From: Leishmania mexicana MHOM/GT/2001/U1103
Taxonomy: Eukaryota > Euglenozoa > Kinetoplastea > Trypanosomatida > Trypanosomatidae
DNA: 64,000 nucleotides
NCBI RefSeq assembly: GCF_000234665.1
Contig: NC_018310.1
Coordinates: 1-64,000 of the forward strand
Direction: 5' to 3'
Shown: piece after piece, positions 1 to 11,000 of the stretch
How positions within the stretch are numbered: the stretch's first letter is position 1
Layout of the letters: every line of letters begins with the position of its first letter
Notes under the pieces: model-generated
Seen by the model: the letters and a program-made list of their open reading frames with translations, nothing else
Database searches by the model: none
What the model was told of the DNA's origin: nothing
Program-made: the position numbers and the translations under genes

Positions 1-301
1 ACGCATAGCCGTACATGATGTGGCCCTTCTTGCGCAGCGCGTTCACAACATCGGCTGCCGTCACGGTCTTCTTTCGGGCGTACTCGGTGTAGGCTGTGCT
101 GCAGCGCACAATGTCCTCCACGTAGGCCTTCAGCACGGAGCGCACCTCTTCGTAGATCTCGGCAGAGATGCGCTTCACGCCACCGCGGCGCGCCATGCGG
201 CGGACGCAGCCGCATGTGATGCCGCGGATGTTGTCGCGCAGCACCTTCTTCTGGCGCTTCTGGCTGCCCTTGGCATCAGAGGAGCGCTTGCCCTTGGCCA
301 T
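1..301 (-). CDS. Histone H4, duplicate copy cut at its stop codon (assembly duplicate)
   Basis: This frame encodes the same 100 residues as the H4 gene at 4008-4310, from the ATG at 299-301 to the last alanine codon. Only one base of the stop codon is present, because the window begins there. The sequence around it (1-1751) matches 4010-5760, so this is most likely the same locus assembled twice rather than a second gene. If the duplication were real, it would be a complete histone H4 with its own upstream region. Confidence 0.6.
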   Translation of the reverse strand, partial: MAKGKRSSDAKGSQKRQKKVLRDNIRGITCGCVRRMARRGGVKRISAEIYEEVRSVLKAYVEDIVRCSTAYTEYARKKTVTAADVVNALRKKGHIMYGYA

Positions 302-1751
302 GTTTGGATTGTGTTGGGGGGGTTGGTGGAAAAGGGAGTAGTAAGAAGATGAGCTGAGAACTCAGAAAGAGTCGAAGAGCTGCCGGAGCAGCAGCGGAAG
401 TCAGTCCAAAAAAGAGCGAGGGACGGAGGGAGAGAAGGAGAGAGTGAGAACGAGTGGGAGAAGAGGCGAACTTGACGGAGGCCATTGGATCCGGGAAAGG
501 AGGGCGGGCGAAGTCATTGGTGCAGCGGTGCCAGCAGCCAAAGGCGATGCGGAGAGCGGGCAAGATCACCACTCAACGCCGTACACAAGGCCAGCGCACC
601 TTGGGAGTGAGCTGCAGCGGCTAAGGCACAAAAAAAAGGTGCTGCAGTTTTCCCCCTTCAAGGGAAGGGGCGACAGGGCCACAGACGTAGGAGTCGACTG
701 TCCAAGTGCAGGAACCGTTCACACGCCTTTCAGGACAAGTCGATACACATCAGAAGCATGATGGGGTCGTCGCAGACAGACGAACAAAAAGTCACGCGCA
801 GATACTCGCACATGCATGTGCGTCTGTGTAGCACAGGCACAACGAGAGAGTGGGAGCGAGTGAGTGAAGCATGAGGAACACGGAAGATGAAAGGCAAAGA
901 ACGGAAGAGGTGAGTCAAGCCTCAGGAATGTGTCGCACAGGCACAGTGAACGGAACACGAAGAGACATATATCCAGTGAGTAAGAAAGTTTCGCGGGGCT
1001 CGAGGCGAGGGAGAAGCCCACGCGGTGCCGTAGAAGAGAGGCAGCCAAAGAGAGAAAGGCAAAGGGAAAATAGAAAAAGGTAGAGCAGATGGTGTCGTTC
1101 GTTTGATCGTGTGTGCCTTGGTGCGTCAGCTTGGGACATGCATGATGGGCGTGGGGGTGCTGAGTGTGAGATGTGACGTAGCCTCCACCTCCACACTCAT
1201 AGGCAGAAACAGAGATGGTTACTGAACAGCTGCACGACACTCACGATAAAGGCGGTGATGACTGTAGTAGAGATGGCAAAGCAAGAATAACAGGAAGAGA
1301 AGGGCTATAAAGGGAGTACACTCAAACAGCACGGAACGCAGCAACAGAAGACACACACGGAGATGGAAGGGCCAGGGAATCAACGAGCGGCGAGTGGGAA
1401 GAGCATGAGACCGGAAGAAAGAGGCGTTTTAGACAGATGGAGGGGTCGGCATCCTTCATTTTGGGGTCGCGTATGGGGATGTCGGTGTTGCTGCTGATCT
1501 AACGAAAATGGAAGGTCCGAAGAGGTGCTCATGTGGGGAGAGGTGTGGAGGCTATGCTAACGAGCACGTTGGAAGGAAGAGGAGGAAAAAGGGGGGTGCA
1601 GAAGCTGCCATCCTTGTTGCACGATGAGAGCCGAATCTGGGCTAGCACTTGACAGGGTGTGTGTATAGGAAGCCCAGACTTCCGTACCTGCGGCTGCTGT
1701 GCGCATGTATGAGCATGTATATATGTGTATTCACGTGCGCACGGGTTTCGC
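1..1751. repeat. Direct duplicate of 4010-5760, probably a scaffolding artefact
   Basis: Base 1 corresponds to 4010 and base 1751 to 5760. I saw no mismatch, and the reading frames in both copies are identical. The copy stops exactly at a 100-N gap, beyond which a telomere reads inward. A true chromosome would not have unique sequence outside its own telomere. The simplest reading is an unmerged overlapping contig placed before the chromosome end. Bases 302-1751 hold the H4 upstream spacer and no gene. Confidence 0.9.
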
Positions 1752-1851
1752 NNNNNNNNNNNNNNNNNNNNNNNNNNNNNNNNNNNNNNNNNNNNNNNNN
1801 NNNNNNNNNNNNNNNNNNNNNNNNNNNNNNNNNNNNNNNNNNNNNNNNNNN
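1752..1851. other. Assembly gap of 100 N
   Basis: Exactly 100 unknown bases, the conventional length for a gap of unknown size. It joins the duplicated H4 segment to the outer end of the telomeric array. Confidence 1.
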
Positions 1852-2138
1852 CCTAACCCTAACCCTAACCCTAACCCTAACCCTAACCCTAACCCTAACC
1901 CTAACCCTAACCCTAACCCTAACCCTAACCCTAACCCTAACCCTAACCCTAACCCTAACCCTAACCCTAACCCTAACCCTAACCCTAACCCTAACCCTAA
2001 CCCTAACCCTAACCCTAACCCTAACCCTAACCCTAACCCTAACCCTAACCCTAACCCTAACCCTAACCCTAACCCTAACCCTAACCCTAACCCTAACCCT
2101 AACCCTAACCCTAACCCTAACCCTAACCCTAACCCTAA
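1852..2138 (+). repeat. Telomeric CCCTAA array (left chromosome end)
   Basis: A partial unit at 1852-1856 is followed by 47 perfect CCCTAA hexamers from 1857 to 2138. This is the C-rich strand read 5' to 3' toward the interior, so the chromosome begins at or before 1852 and runs to the right. TTAGGG is the known telomere repeat of trypanosomatids. The array is cut by the N gap, so its true length is unknown. Confidence 0.97.
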
Positions 2139-2276
2139 CCCGTACCCGTACCCGTACCCGTACCCGTACCCGTACCCGTACCCGTACCCGTACCCGTACC
2201 CGTACCCGTACCCGTACCCGTACCCGTACCCGTACCCGTACCCGTACCCGTACCCGTACCCTCCCCCGTACCATAA
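2139..2276 (+). repeat. Variant telomere-like CCCGTA array with degenerate inner edge
   Basis: Twenty perfect CCCGTA units (TACGGG on the other strand) occupy 2139-2258. Degenerate units follow to about 2276 (CCCTCC, CCCGTA, CCATAA). The change from CCCTAA to CCCGTA is abrupt and no units are interspersed. The position directly inside the canonical telomere suggests a telomere-associated repeat that expanded as a block. Confidence 0.9.
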
Positions 2277-4007
2277 CACACGCACACAACAACCTTTAAT
2301 AGACCACACACACCAAGTCACAACAGCACCCTCACCCTCACCCCACCCCTCCCAGTGTCCTTGGTGGTCGTCAGTCCCCCAAGGCCAATTAGCACCGGTG
2401 TTGCAATCTTGTAATGCGCATGAACCGGAGTGGTCGTGGTCTGGCGGTTGGCATAGCTGTTGATTCCCGACGATGAATACAGTAAGAGTCGTGCAAGAGT
2501 CGTACCGGTGATGATGCCAGGCTTCGCGGGTGCGGTGTTGTGAGGAATGATGGTGTCCTCGGTGGTGCTTGCCGTCTTCACTGGCGCATGAAGCACACGG
2601 GATGTGGTGTACAAGACTATTGGTGCAGAAATGTCCGTCGTTCTTGGAGAGAGTGCCGAAGAGTGAGAGGGAGGAAGAGAGCTTGGGGTTGTGTAGAGGC
2701 GTGAGTGGACTGCATAACACGCAGACAGAAGTACATGATCACACCAGAGAGAAAGAGATAGTGAAGAATTCCAAGCGCACACAGAGAAGAGAGATTATGA
2801 TGCGCAAATCGCGCAAGGGAAGGAGATTGAGAGAAGAGATAGCCTTATTCGTGTCTGAGAGCACCCCGGCACGCAGAACCACGGCTTTATCCTTGCCATA
2901 CGTTTTCTATGACTCCTGTTACGTTTTGTGGGAGCTTAGAAATGATGCAGACGCGCTGATGGCGATATGTGGCATCACATCGCTGAAACAGCACTGGAGC
3001 AGGGGGGAAGAGGAACAGTTGATGAGTATCCCGCAGAGGCCGCTTGAATGGCGCGAAGCGATAATACTGGGAAGGCGATACCAGTGCCTCAAAAACGCAC
3101 CACGACGCCCGCCTGAGGTGACCATTACAGTGGAGGCAGTGCAAAGCAGGTGATCATCAGGAGAGAGACGGGAAAGAGGCGGTGGATGGGAAAGGGAAAA
3201 GAGAAGCAGAGAGTGCATCACGGACACATCAAGGGCGTAGACGGCATCCTGTGACATCAGCCGTGCGCCAGAAATATGGTGCCCGATCGGCGGGTTGGTG
3301 AGTTGCGGTACGCAATAGCTTTGCGAACGGGCAGGCGATAAGGAGAAAAGGGGTACGGTTTTCAGACGCACGGACATGAGGAGTGAAGCGTGTTGTATGG
3401 CCGCTTTGTCATCTCTACATATGGCGGGGTGGTGAGAGGAGTCGAAAAGGGGAAAAAGGAGAGAACGCGAGAGTCGTGGATGAATGCCTTGAGGTCCGGG
3501 AAAGGCGCCGTCGCCACCTGAGCGTTTTTTACTTTTCCGTCATTCAAGTGCATGAACGATGCGCATAGACATAGGGGAATACGAATAAATAGTCGGCGCG
3601 TGGGCCCGTGTGCACAGAAGCATCAGTTGTGCCAGGAGAGAGGTGCATCGTTGCCTTGCGCGGTTTTCTTTTTGGTCCCCGTTTGCTTCTCGTCAGTTTT
3701 GCCTGTTCACTGTTTCAGGTGTTTTTTCCTTTTTGTTGACGTTACTCTCCTCCTCCAGCAGCTTCATACCCAGACGCACACAGAGACACGCACGTCCATA
3801 GACAATAACGTGTTTTGTTGTGGTGAAACGGGGTGGCGGAGTGGCGGAGAGGGGGGAAGAAGGGGTAGGGCAGGGTAGGCCGGAAGGGAAGGGGGAATAG
3901 GGGAGAAAGATACGGAAACAAAAAGAAGTCTATCGGTGGGTGTAAGCTGCAGGGAGTGTTGGTATGCTGTCAACATCCCCAGTACAAGCTACGGTGTGGC
4001 GATTGCC
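2277..4007. other. Subtelomeric gene-free region
   Basis: About 1.7 kb between the telomeric repeats and H4. The first ~80 bases are C- and A-rich (CACACA runs and CACCCT repeats near 2325-2345), which fits a telomere-associated sequence. The rest has no recognisable gene; open frames on either strand are short and of unlikely composition. It should include the 3' UTR of H4 and the end of the transcription unit. Confidence 0.5.
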
Positions 4008-4310
4008 CTACGCATAGCCGTACATGATGTGGCCCTTCTTGCGCAGCGCGTTCACAACATCGGCTGCCGTCACGGTCTTCTTTCGGGCGTACTCGGTGTA
4101 GGCTGTGCTGCAGCGCACAATGTCCTCCACGTAGGCCTTCAGCACGGAGCGCACCTCTTCGTAGATCTCGGCAGAGATGCGCTTCACGCCACCGCGGCGC
4201 GCCATGCGGCGGACGCAGCCGCATGTGATGCCGCGGATGTTGTCGCGCAGCACCTTCTTCTGGCGCTTCTGGCTGCCCTTGGCATCAGAGGAGCGCTTGC
4301 CCTTGGCCAT
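4008..4310 (-). CDS. H4: Histone H4
   Basis: Core nucleosomal histone that pairs with H3 in the (H3-H4)2 tetramer in the nucleus. The 100-residue product has the usual H4 length and layout: a basic lysine-rich tail (residues 1-24), the motif DNIRGIT, an arginine-rich stretch, the histone-fold helices, and the C-terminal segment [15 protein letters not shown] followed by a short end in YGYA. The start (cat at 4308-4310) gives exactly the family length, and the stop is TAG at 4008-4010. The divergent tail and the cysteines in ITCGCVRR match trypanosomatid H4. It is the gene nearest the left telomere and is transcribed toward it, so it is last in the polycistronic unit. A second identical copy at 1-301 is probably an assembly duplicate. 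Confidence 0.97.
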   Translation of the reverse strand: MAKGKRSSDAKGSQKRQKKVLRDNIRGITCGCVRRMARRGGVKRISAEIYEEVRSVLKAYVEDIVRCSTAYTEYARKKTVTAADVVNALRKKGHIMYGYA

Positions 4311-6422
4311 GTTTGGATTGTGTTGGGGGGGTTGGTGGAAAAGGGAGTAGTAAGAAGATGAGCTGAGAACTCAGAAAGAGTCGAAGAGCTGCCGGAGCAG
4401 CAGCGGAAGTCAGTCCAAAAAAGAGCGAGGGACGGAGGGAGAGAAGGAGAGAGTGAGAACGAGTGGGAGAAGAGGCGAACTTGACGGAGGCCATTGGATC
4501 CGGGAAAGGAGGGCGGGCGAAGTCATTGGTGCAGCGGTGCCAGCAGCCAAAGGCGATGCGGAGAGCGGGCAAGATCACCACTCAACGCCGTACACAAGGC
4601 CAGCGCACCTTGGGAGTGAGCTGCAGCGGCTAAGGCACAAAAAAAAGGTGCTGCAGTTTTCCCCCTTCAAGGGAAGGGGCGACAGGGCCACAGACGTAGG
4701 AGTCGACTGTCCAAGTGCAGGAACCGTTCACACGCCTTTCAGGACAAGTCGATACACATCAGAAGCATGATGGGGTCGTCGCAGACAGACGAACAAAAAG
4801 TCACGCGCAGATACTCGCACATGCATGTGCGTCTGTGTAGCACAGGCACAACGAGAGAGTGGGAGCGAGTGAGTGAAGCATGAGGAACACGGAAGATGAA
4901 AGGCAAAGAACGGAAGAGGTGAGTCAAGCCTCAGGAATGTGTCGCACAGGCACAGTGAACGGAACACGAAGAGACATATATCCAGTGAGTAAGAAAGTTT
5001 CGCGGGGCTCGAGGCGAGGGAGAAGCCCACGCGGTGCCGTAGAAGAGAGGCAGCCAAAGAGAGAAAGGCAAAGGGAAAATAGAAAAAGGTAGAGCAGATG
5101 GTGTCGTTCGTTTGATCGTGTGTGCCTTGGTGCGTCAGCTTGGGACATGCATGATGGGCGTGGGGGTGCTGAGTGTGAGATGTGACGTAGCCTCCACCTC
5201 CACACTCATAGGCAGAAACAGAGATGGTTACTGAACAGCTGCACGACACTCACGATAAAGGCGGTGATGACTGTAGTAGAGATGGCAAAGCAAGAATAAC
5301 AGGAAGAGAAGGGCTATAAAGGGAGTACACTCAAACAGCACGGAACGCAGCAACAGAAGACACACACGGAGATGGAAGGGCCAGGGAATCAACGAGCGGC
5401 GAGTGGGAAGAGCATGAGACCGGAAGAAAGAGGCGTTTTAGACAGATGGAGGGGTCGGCATCCTTCATTTTGGGGTCGCGTATGGGGATGTCGGTGTTGC
5501 TGCTGATCTAACGAAAATGGAAGGTCCGAAGAGGTGCTCATGTGGGGAGAGGTGTGGAGGCTATGCTAACGAGCACGTTGGAAGGAAGAGGAGGAAAAAG
5601 GGGGGTGCAGAAGCTGCCATCCTTGTTGCACGATGAGAGCCGAATCTGGGCTAGCACTTGACAGGGTGTGTGTATAGGAAGCCCAGACTTCCGTACCTGC
5701 GGCTGCTGTGCGCATGTATGAGCATGTATATATGTGTATTCACGTGCGCACGGGTTTCGCACTTGTGCATCTCACAGCACGGCACTTTCCCAGCAGACGC
5801 GAGGAAAAATGAAAAGCAGAGATGTTGGTTGCACAGATGACTGAGTGTAAGAGAGGAAATAACAGAGCCTCACGTTCTAGCGCCTTAAGCGTCAATTGGC
5901 AAAGATAGGACTGGCACCACAGAGCAGAGTGATAAGCAAAGACAGAGCGCGAGAACAAGACAGAAATGGAGCGTATGATTGAGGGTGGGATGGAAAGTGA
6001 GAGAGCAGAGAGGGTCTGTCTGCGTGCTCCCTGACACCGTGACGACTTTGGCGAAGAAGATGTGAGGGCGCATCTGCTCTTCCCTGACGGAAGATTGAAA
6101 AAAAAAAAAACAGAAAAGAGAGGAAGGGAAAGGGGGCCATGAGGCAGTGCATTCGTGCACGCAGACACAGACACATATATTCACTGGTGTCACGCGTACA
6201 TGAAGGACGTTTGAGAAAAGAGGAGGAGAAAAGGGCAGCAGCAAAGGAAACAAAAGAAGAAAAGAGTTGAATCACCAAAAGAGAGATGCAGATATCACAG
6301 ACTAGCAGTGCCACTGTCTCTTCCGCTCTTGAACGCACTGGCGTCATCTCCATCAGAGTGTATAGGGGCGCTGCAGGGAAGGTGATCTAGTGCAATGCGT
6401 ACGACACCACATCAAGGGGCAC
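4311..6422. other. Spacer between the LRR gene and H4
   Basis: About 2.1 kb holding the H4 5' region and the presumed 3' UTR of the LRR gene. The plus strand is rich in GA runs, so the minus-strand transcript is CT-rich. There is an A12 run near 6099-6110. I see no gene; the open frames here are low-complexity and unlike known proteins. Bases 4311-5760 also appear at 302-1751. Confidence 0.6.
4389..4475 (-). promoter_or_regulatory. Predicted polypyrimidine tract and trans-splice acceptor of histone H4
   Basis: On the minus strand 4475-4416 is almost entirely C and T. The first AG after it is at 4390-4389, which would give a 5' UTR of about 78 bases before the H4 ATG. This is the standard layout for spliced-leader addition in trypanosomatids. 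The exact site is a prediction from sequence only. Confidence 0.45.
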
Positions 6423-8030
6423 CTAAAAGTCCGTGCCAAGATACACCTGATGGCTGAGTCGCACGCCGCGCTCCTGGAGAGAGGCGCACTCACGCTCAGA
6501 AGCATTGCTCGAGAAACGCGTGCCACCGATGCCGAGGTAGATGAGATGAGAACAAGCCGCTAAGGGGGCCAACGATGTGAGTCCGGTGCACACGTGCAGG
6601 TGCAGCTTCGTCAGCTGCGGACACTGTGCCACGGCCTCGAGTGCGGCGTCGGTGAAGGCTGTGTCGCAGGCACCGACCTCCTCGAGTGATCCAAGGCTGC
6701 CAAGCGGTGTGAAGTCGCTCACAAGACGACATCCATTGAGCAGGAAGACGCGTAGACTCGACGCGGCGGTGCAGAGAGTTGCCAGGCATGTGTCCGTCAC
6801 CGGCGAGCAAGAGAGGTTAAGCTCTTCCAGCAACGAGAGCCGTGCAAGCGGAGAGAAGTGCTCGATGGCGGGGCAGGCGCTCATGTTGAGGCGTAGCAGC
6901 TGGCAGCACCGCGCGACAGACTCGACGCCGGTGTCGTCCATCCACGTGTCCCGCACGTCAAGCATCCGCACCGTTCGCAGCTCCGCTAGCGGCGTGAAAA
7001 TGTCCACGCCGCGGCATGATGACATGTGCACCTCCTCCAGCTCTGGAAGAGCATGGATGCGCTCGAGGTCAGAGTTGCGGAAGCGCGTTCGGGCCACGTG
7101 AAGGTATGTCAGGTCCTCTAGCGCTTCTAGAGGAGAGAAGTCGGTGATGCAGTTGCAGCTATTGAGTGCTAGAAAGAACAGCTGTGGACAGCTGCAGCAG
7201 AGGTGGAGAAGCCCTGTGTTGTCGAGACGCGTGTGCGACACGTCAAGCTGAGAAAGACGCGTCAGCGCTGTCAAGGGAGCGAAGGAGTCGATGCCGACGC
7301 AGCCGCTTAGTGTGAGGGTGTGCACGCGGTGGCAGCTCGACAGTGCCTGCACGACGTCGTTCGTCACACCGGTTCCACCCAAGTCTACTTCCTCCAACTC
7401 TGGCAGGTCGTGCAGGGGGAGATGTTTCACTAGGTAGAAGTCGCCAACAACGAGCTTGCGCAGCTTACGGAAGACCGCGTGTAGCTCCTGTGTCATGATC
7501 ATGGGTAGCTGGCAAGTGGACTGCAGCACCGTCGTGTTCTTCATGATGAGCTCGCGCAAATGGACGAGGCGAGAGATGGCACCGAGGCTCGAGATGTGAT
7601 TGTGGCTGTCGCAGCGGGCATTCAGGTTGAGTTTCGTTACTGTGGACGCGCAGAGAGGCACGCGGGCGAGGAGATCCACAGACAGCTCCAGTGCCGAGCC
7701 CAGACAGAAGTACACGCTTCGGAGAGGGTATGGGTGCGAGTCGTCGTCGACGGGGCAGCGGCTCCGCACCATCCACCACTCCGCATTCTTCAAGTGGTGC
7801 GTGTCAGTTATGACAGCCACACGCTCCATGAGGGACGGGTCCATGCTCAGCATTGGCGTGTGTGGTGACGCGGCATGGCCATAGCAGTGCGCTGGGCAGG
7901 CGAAGGCAGCGAGCTCCCCCGCAACTCGCCCAGCGGGCGAGACGCTTGTGAAGGTGAGGGGGACCGAGGCGGGCTCGAAAAAGTCTGCGATCGCGGTCAG
8001 CCCCTCCAGAGGCAGTGCACTAAGGGACAT
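6423..8030 (-). CDS. Leucine-rich repeat protein (cysteine-containing type)
   Basis: The 535-residue product consists mostly of leucine-rich repeats of about 23 residues arranged in ~46-residue pairs. Typical blocks are LEEVDLGGTGVTNDVVQAL and LEELNLSCSPVTDTCLATL, alternating with units containing SPL or TPL and a conserved Cys/Asn position. This resembles the cysteine-containing LRR class (AMN1/F-box-like scaffolds), which bind other proteins. No F-box, transmembrane segment or enzyme domain is visible, so the partner and role are unknown. I chose the ATG at 8028-8030 because the frame upstream (to 8399) looks like untranslated sequence and LRR-like sequence begins after this start. Another in-frame ATG lies at 8111. 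Codon use is typical of the neighbouring genes. Confidence 0.8.
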   Translation of the reverse strand: MSLSALPLEGLTAIADFFEPASVPLTFTSVSPAGRVAGELAAFACPAHCYGHAASPHTPMLSMDPSLMERVAVITDTHHLKNAEWWMVRSRCPVDDDSHPYPLRSVYFCLGSALELSVDLLARVPLCASTVTKLNLNARCDSHNHISSLGAISRLVHLRELIMKNTTVLQSTCQLPMIMTQELHAVFRKLRKLVVGDFYLVKHLPLHDLPELEEVDLGGTGVTNDVVQALSSCHRVHTLTLSGCVGIDSFAPLTALTRLSQLDVSHTRLDNTGLLHLCCSCPQLFFLALNSCNCITDFSPLEALEDLTYLHVARTRFRNSDLERIHALPELEEVHMSSCRGVDIFTPLAELRTVRMLDVRDTWMDDTGVESVARCCQLLRLNMSACPAIEHFSPLARLSLLEELNLSCSPVTDTCLATLCTAASSLRVFLLNGCRLVSDFTPLGSLGSLEEVGACDTAFTDAALEAVAQCPQLTKLHLHVCTGLTSLAPLAACSHLIYLGIGGTRFSSNASERECASLQERGVRLSHQVYLGTDF

Positions 8031-11000
8031 GAATGGGGGAGGACAACACCCGCGGTGCGGCTGTTGTGCGTGGTACGTGTGCAGTAACGAAGTGCGTCTC
8101 TGTGACACCATGCACAGGGGTTCGCGCAAGAGACTGGTGGTGGACCAGAGAAAGGGGACAGAGAAAACAGCGGAGGTTGCGGTGGTCGTGGTGATGAGAA
8201 ATTGAGGAGAAACGTCTTCGAAGTTGTGGAAGAGTTGTCGTGAAACAGACAAGAATATAAAAGTGTCGGCACGGGTTTGGTTGCGCACTCCCTCCGCTAT
8301 GTCTGCGAGAGGAAAGCGACAGGGAGCCTGGCGATGTGGTGAGTGGAGTGCAAGGGAATACAGAGGCCGGGAAACAGGCGCCTGTTGGCCTTTCGCCACG
8401 CCTCAATGCGATTTTTTTTTCAACGCACCATTCCACCATGAGCAGGTCAACGAGTGCGAACACACACAACCACAGCTCACCTGCCTCTGTTGCACTGCGC
8501 CTACATACCTCTCATCTAGGACAAGCTGTCCGTCGTCGAATCAGGACTGGCGTCAAGCGGGATCTTCTTGTCCTTCCTCACCACATCCACTCACCTAAAC
8601 ATACGTGCTGCACCATCGGCGCTAGACAGGCCTGGCTGCACTGCACCCTCTCATACAAGCAGAACGCGATCCGGGTCCTGCTCGAAGGCACAAGGCGGTG
8701 AAGTCCGTCGTGCGGAAAATAGGGGATAACCTGGGCGCACGCCGGATGTGCTCAGGGAGGAAACTGGATAGCGTCCGGTCAGGAGCCTCGAATACCCTGT
8801 GCCCTATTTTTATGTCCTGTTCTTCCCGTTTTCCCCGGCGCAGTTATCAAATTCCGTGATGACGGGGGGACACCCCAGGGCGTGGTATCCCAATGTCCAG
8901 TGATGCCACACTCTGTGCGTCGAGAAGCCAAAGCAGCCCCCCCCCCTCCTATCCCCTGCCAGTGCCGAGCTACCTGTGGTGGTGGCAGGGTCAAGTGCCT
9001 ACGACGGAGGGGGCGATCAGAGCGATGTATCGCTGCTGATATCGGCGGCCAGGCCCCGGATGGTGCCGCGCGCGAGCGACGTGCGACAGTGAACACGCCT
9101 GCACCAGCCGTAGAATAGGCGGAGTGCCAACGTGACTCGACCGCCCCTCACCCGAGGGCCTCTCACACTGCCCACTGGTGTGCGGAGCCTGAGCCGCCGC
9201 GAGGGGGACGCCACTGGGGGTGGCGACCGGCGTGATGTGGGAGCGGCTGTGGGGCGACCTGCGGAGCGCGTAGTAGGTAGGGTGTGGTGCCCATGCCCTG
9301 CTCAAATGGCGGAGTCGGCGCATTGCTGTAAAGCGCGTATCTAGGGCTGCTTGGCACCGCACGATGGGGCCTGTGGCAGGCCGAGGGGGGAGGGGGCCGG
9401 GTGGCCTTGAGCTCCTGCTCTATGAATGAATGCGCAGGTTGACATATATACAAGTATATTGTCAGCCGGGGGCACGATCTTCAGTGCGGTGCTACAAAAG
9501 TGAACATGACCCCAAGTCTCTTCGGCACAGCGGCAGAGCAGACCTGTCCACCAATGCCAAGTGTCCGCAGCCGTACCCTATGGCAGGCTACAGTTGCATG
9601 GCTTCCTCAGAGAGTGGGCACCAGGCCTTGATACAACGGTGAGGTGGTTGGCACCATCAGGTCTCACAGGCAATAAGTGAATATATGTATATGTTTCTCT
9701 AGTGGTAGTGCGGATGCGCAAGAGGCTCATGCGCAGAGAGACAAGAGAAGAACAAACACAAGCAGTGAAGGCGGAGGAGGAGAGGGGTGCCCCTCTATGC
9801 ACCCAGCGAGCATGCCTGATGACAGTGCAACGACAAGAGCAGCAAGGTATGCCCAGCAGCACGAGCAGCTGGACCGTGGTGCACAGCCGCTGGGTGTTGC
9901 ACACACGGGGTGCCGCGTGTACTCGTTGCTGTCGATGATGGCCAAGAGAGGTGAAAGACGCGGTGGCCGGGTGAGTCATAGTGGCTCGCATCCGGAAGCA
10001 CGCAATTCAAGGGGCAACGAGACGAGGGACACCAGAAAACCGTTCGACTGCCTCCCTCTCTCTCGCCTTTTCCTCACACGACACATCCGCTGAGTGTGTG
10101 TGTGTGTGCGCACAACCAAGTATAGAGAACGTTCTCAAGGGGTCAAGCAATGGTGTGAGGCGTTTTTCGTTGCAGCAATTTGTTGGAGAGTTTGTGTTAG
10201 GAAGTGGGTAAAAGACACCAGCAATCAATAAAGAAGCGAGGAAGGAAAAAAAATCCACAGCTCGCGGAGGCGCGCATACACATGGGCTCACACACAAGTG
10301 CACACGGAGAGAGAGAGCAAAATAAACGAGAAAGAGAAACGGCGAAGAGCGACGACACGAAAGAACCTGAGTAGTCCAAAAAAGGGAGATTCTGAGTCAG
10401 CTGGCAGAAGCGCGCGACAGTGTAAAGGGTTGCTGTCAGAAATCGAGTCCTAAGCATCTCACTCATATTTGTGCGCATCCTCTGCTCTCATCTCTCTTTT
10501 GCGGTTTTGTATGCTCATCCGTTTCTCTGTCATCCTCCATCAACGGGGTGGGTGTGGCGGTCGATGTCCGTGGCGGTACACGCCAGCTACAGCGAGTAGC
10601 TCTTTTCCTTTTTTTTTGAAGCCCCCCCCCTGCATTTGTGTGCTGGTCAGTCGCTGGCGTTTGGCACCGCCCATCGGCGAAACAAAAACGAAAAGAGAAA
10701 ACAGAAAGAAAGAAAACCGCTAGGGAGGGACACACAGAGAGATGCCCACACACGGGACGACGAGACCAACAACGGCGCCGAGCACTGACCCACACACGCG
10801 TGTGTGCACTCCACATCTCTCCATGATGGAGAAAGTGAAAGAAAGAGAAGAGCGTCACCACGAAACAAAAATGGAAAGGGAAGCGGACAAAGCACAGATC
10901 GGCAACACAGCAAGAAAATACCAGAGGAGAGATACGTAAGAGGGGCAAATAGAAAGTAGGGGACGATGGCGATGGCGATGGTGATGTTTGGCGCACACAC

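Noticed and set aside
1857..2258. Short regular repeats considered as a CRISPR-like array
   Set aside because: They are contiguous telomeric hexamers without spacers, in a eukaryotic chromosome end.
1649..2463. Long frames through the N gap and telomeric repeats on both strands
   Set aside because: They translate hexamer repeats into dipeptide runs and include unknown bases; not genes.
2569..3153. 194-codon plus-strand frame in the subtelomere
   Set aside because: No domain and Arg/Glu-rich composition; the plus strand has no other supported gene and no splice signal was evident.
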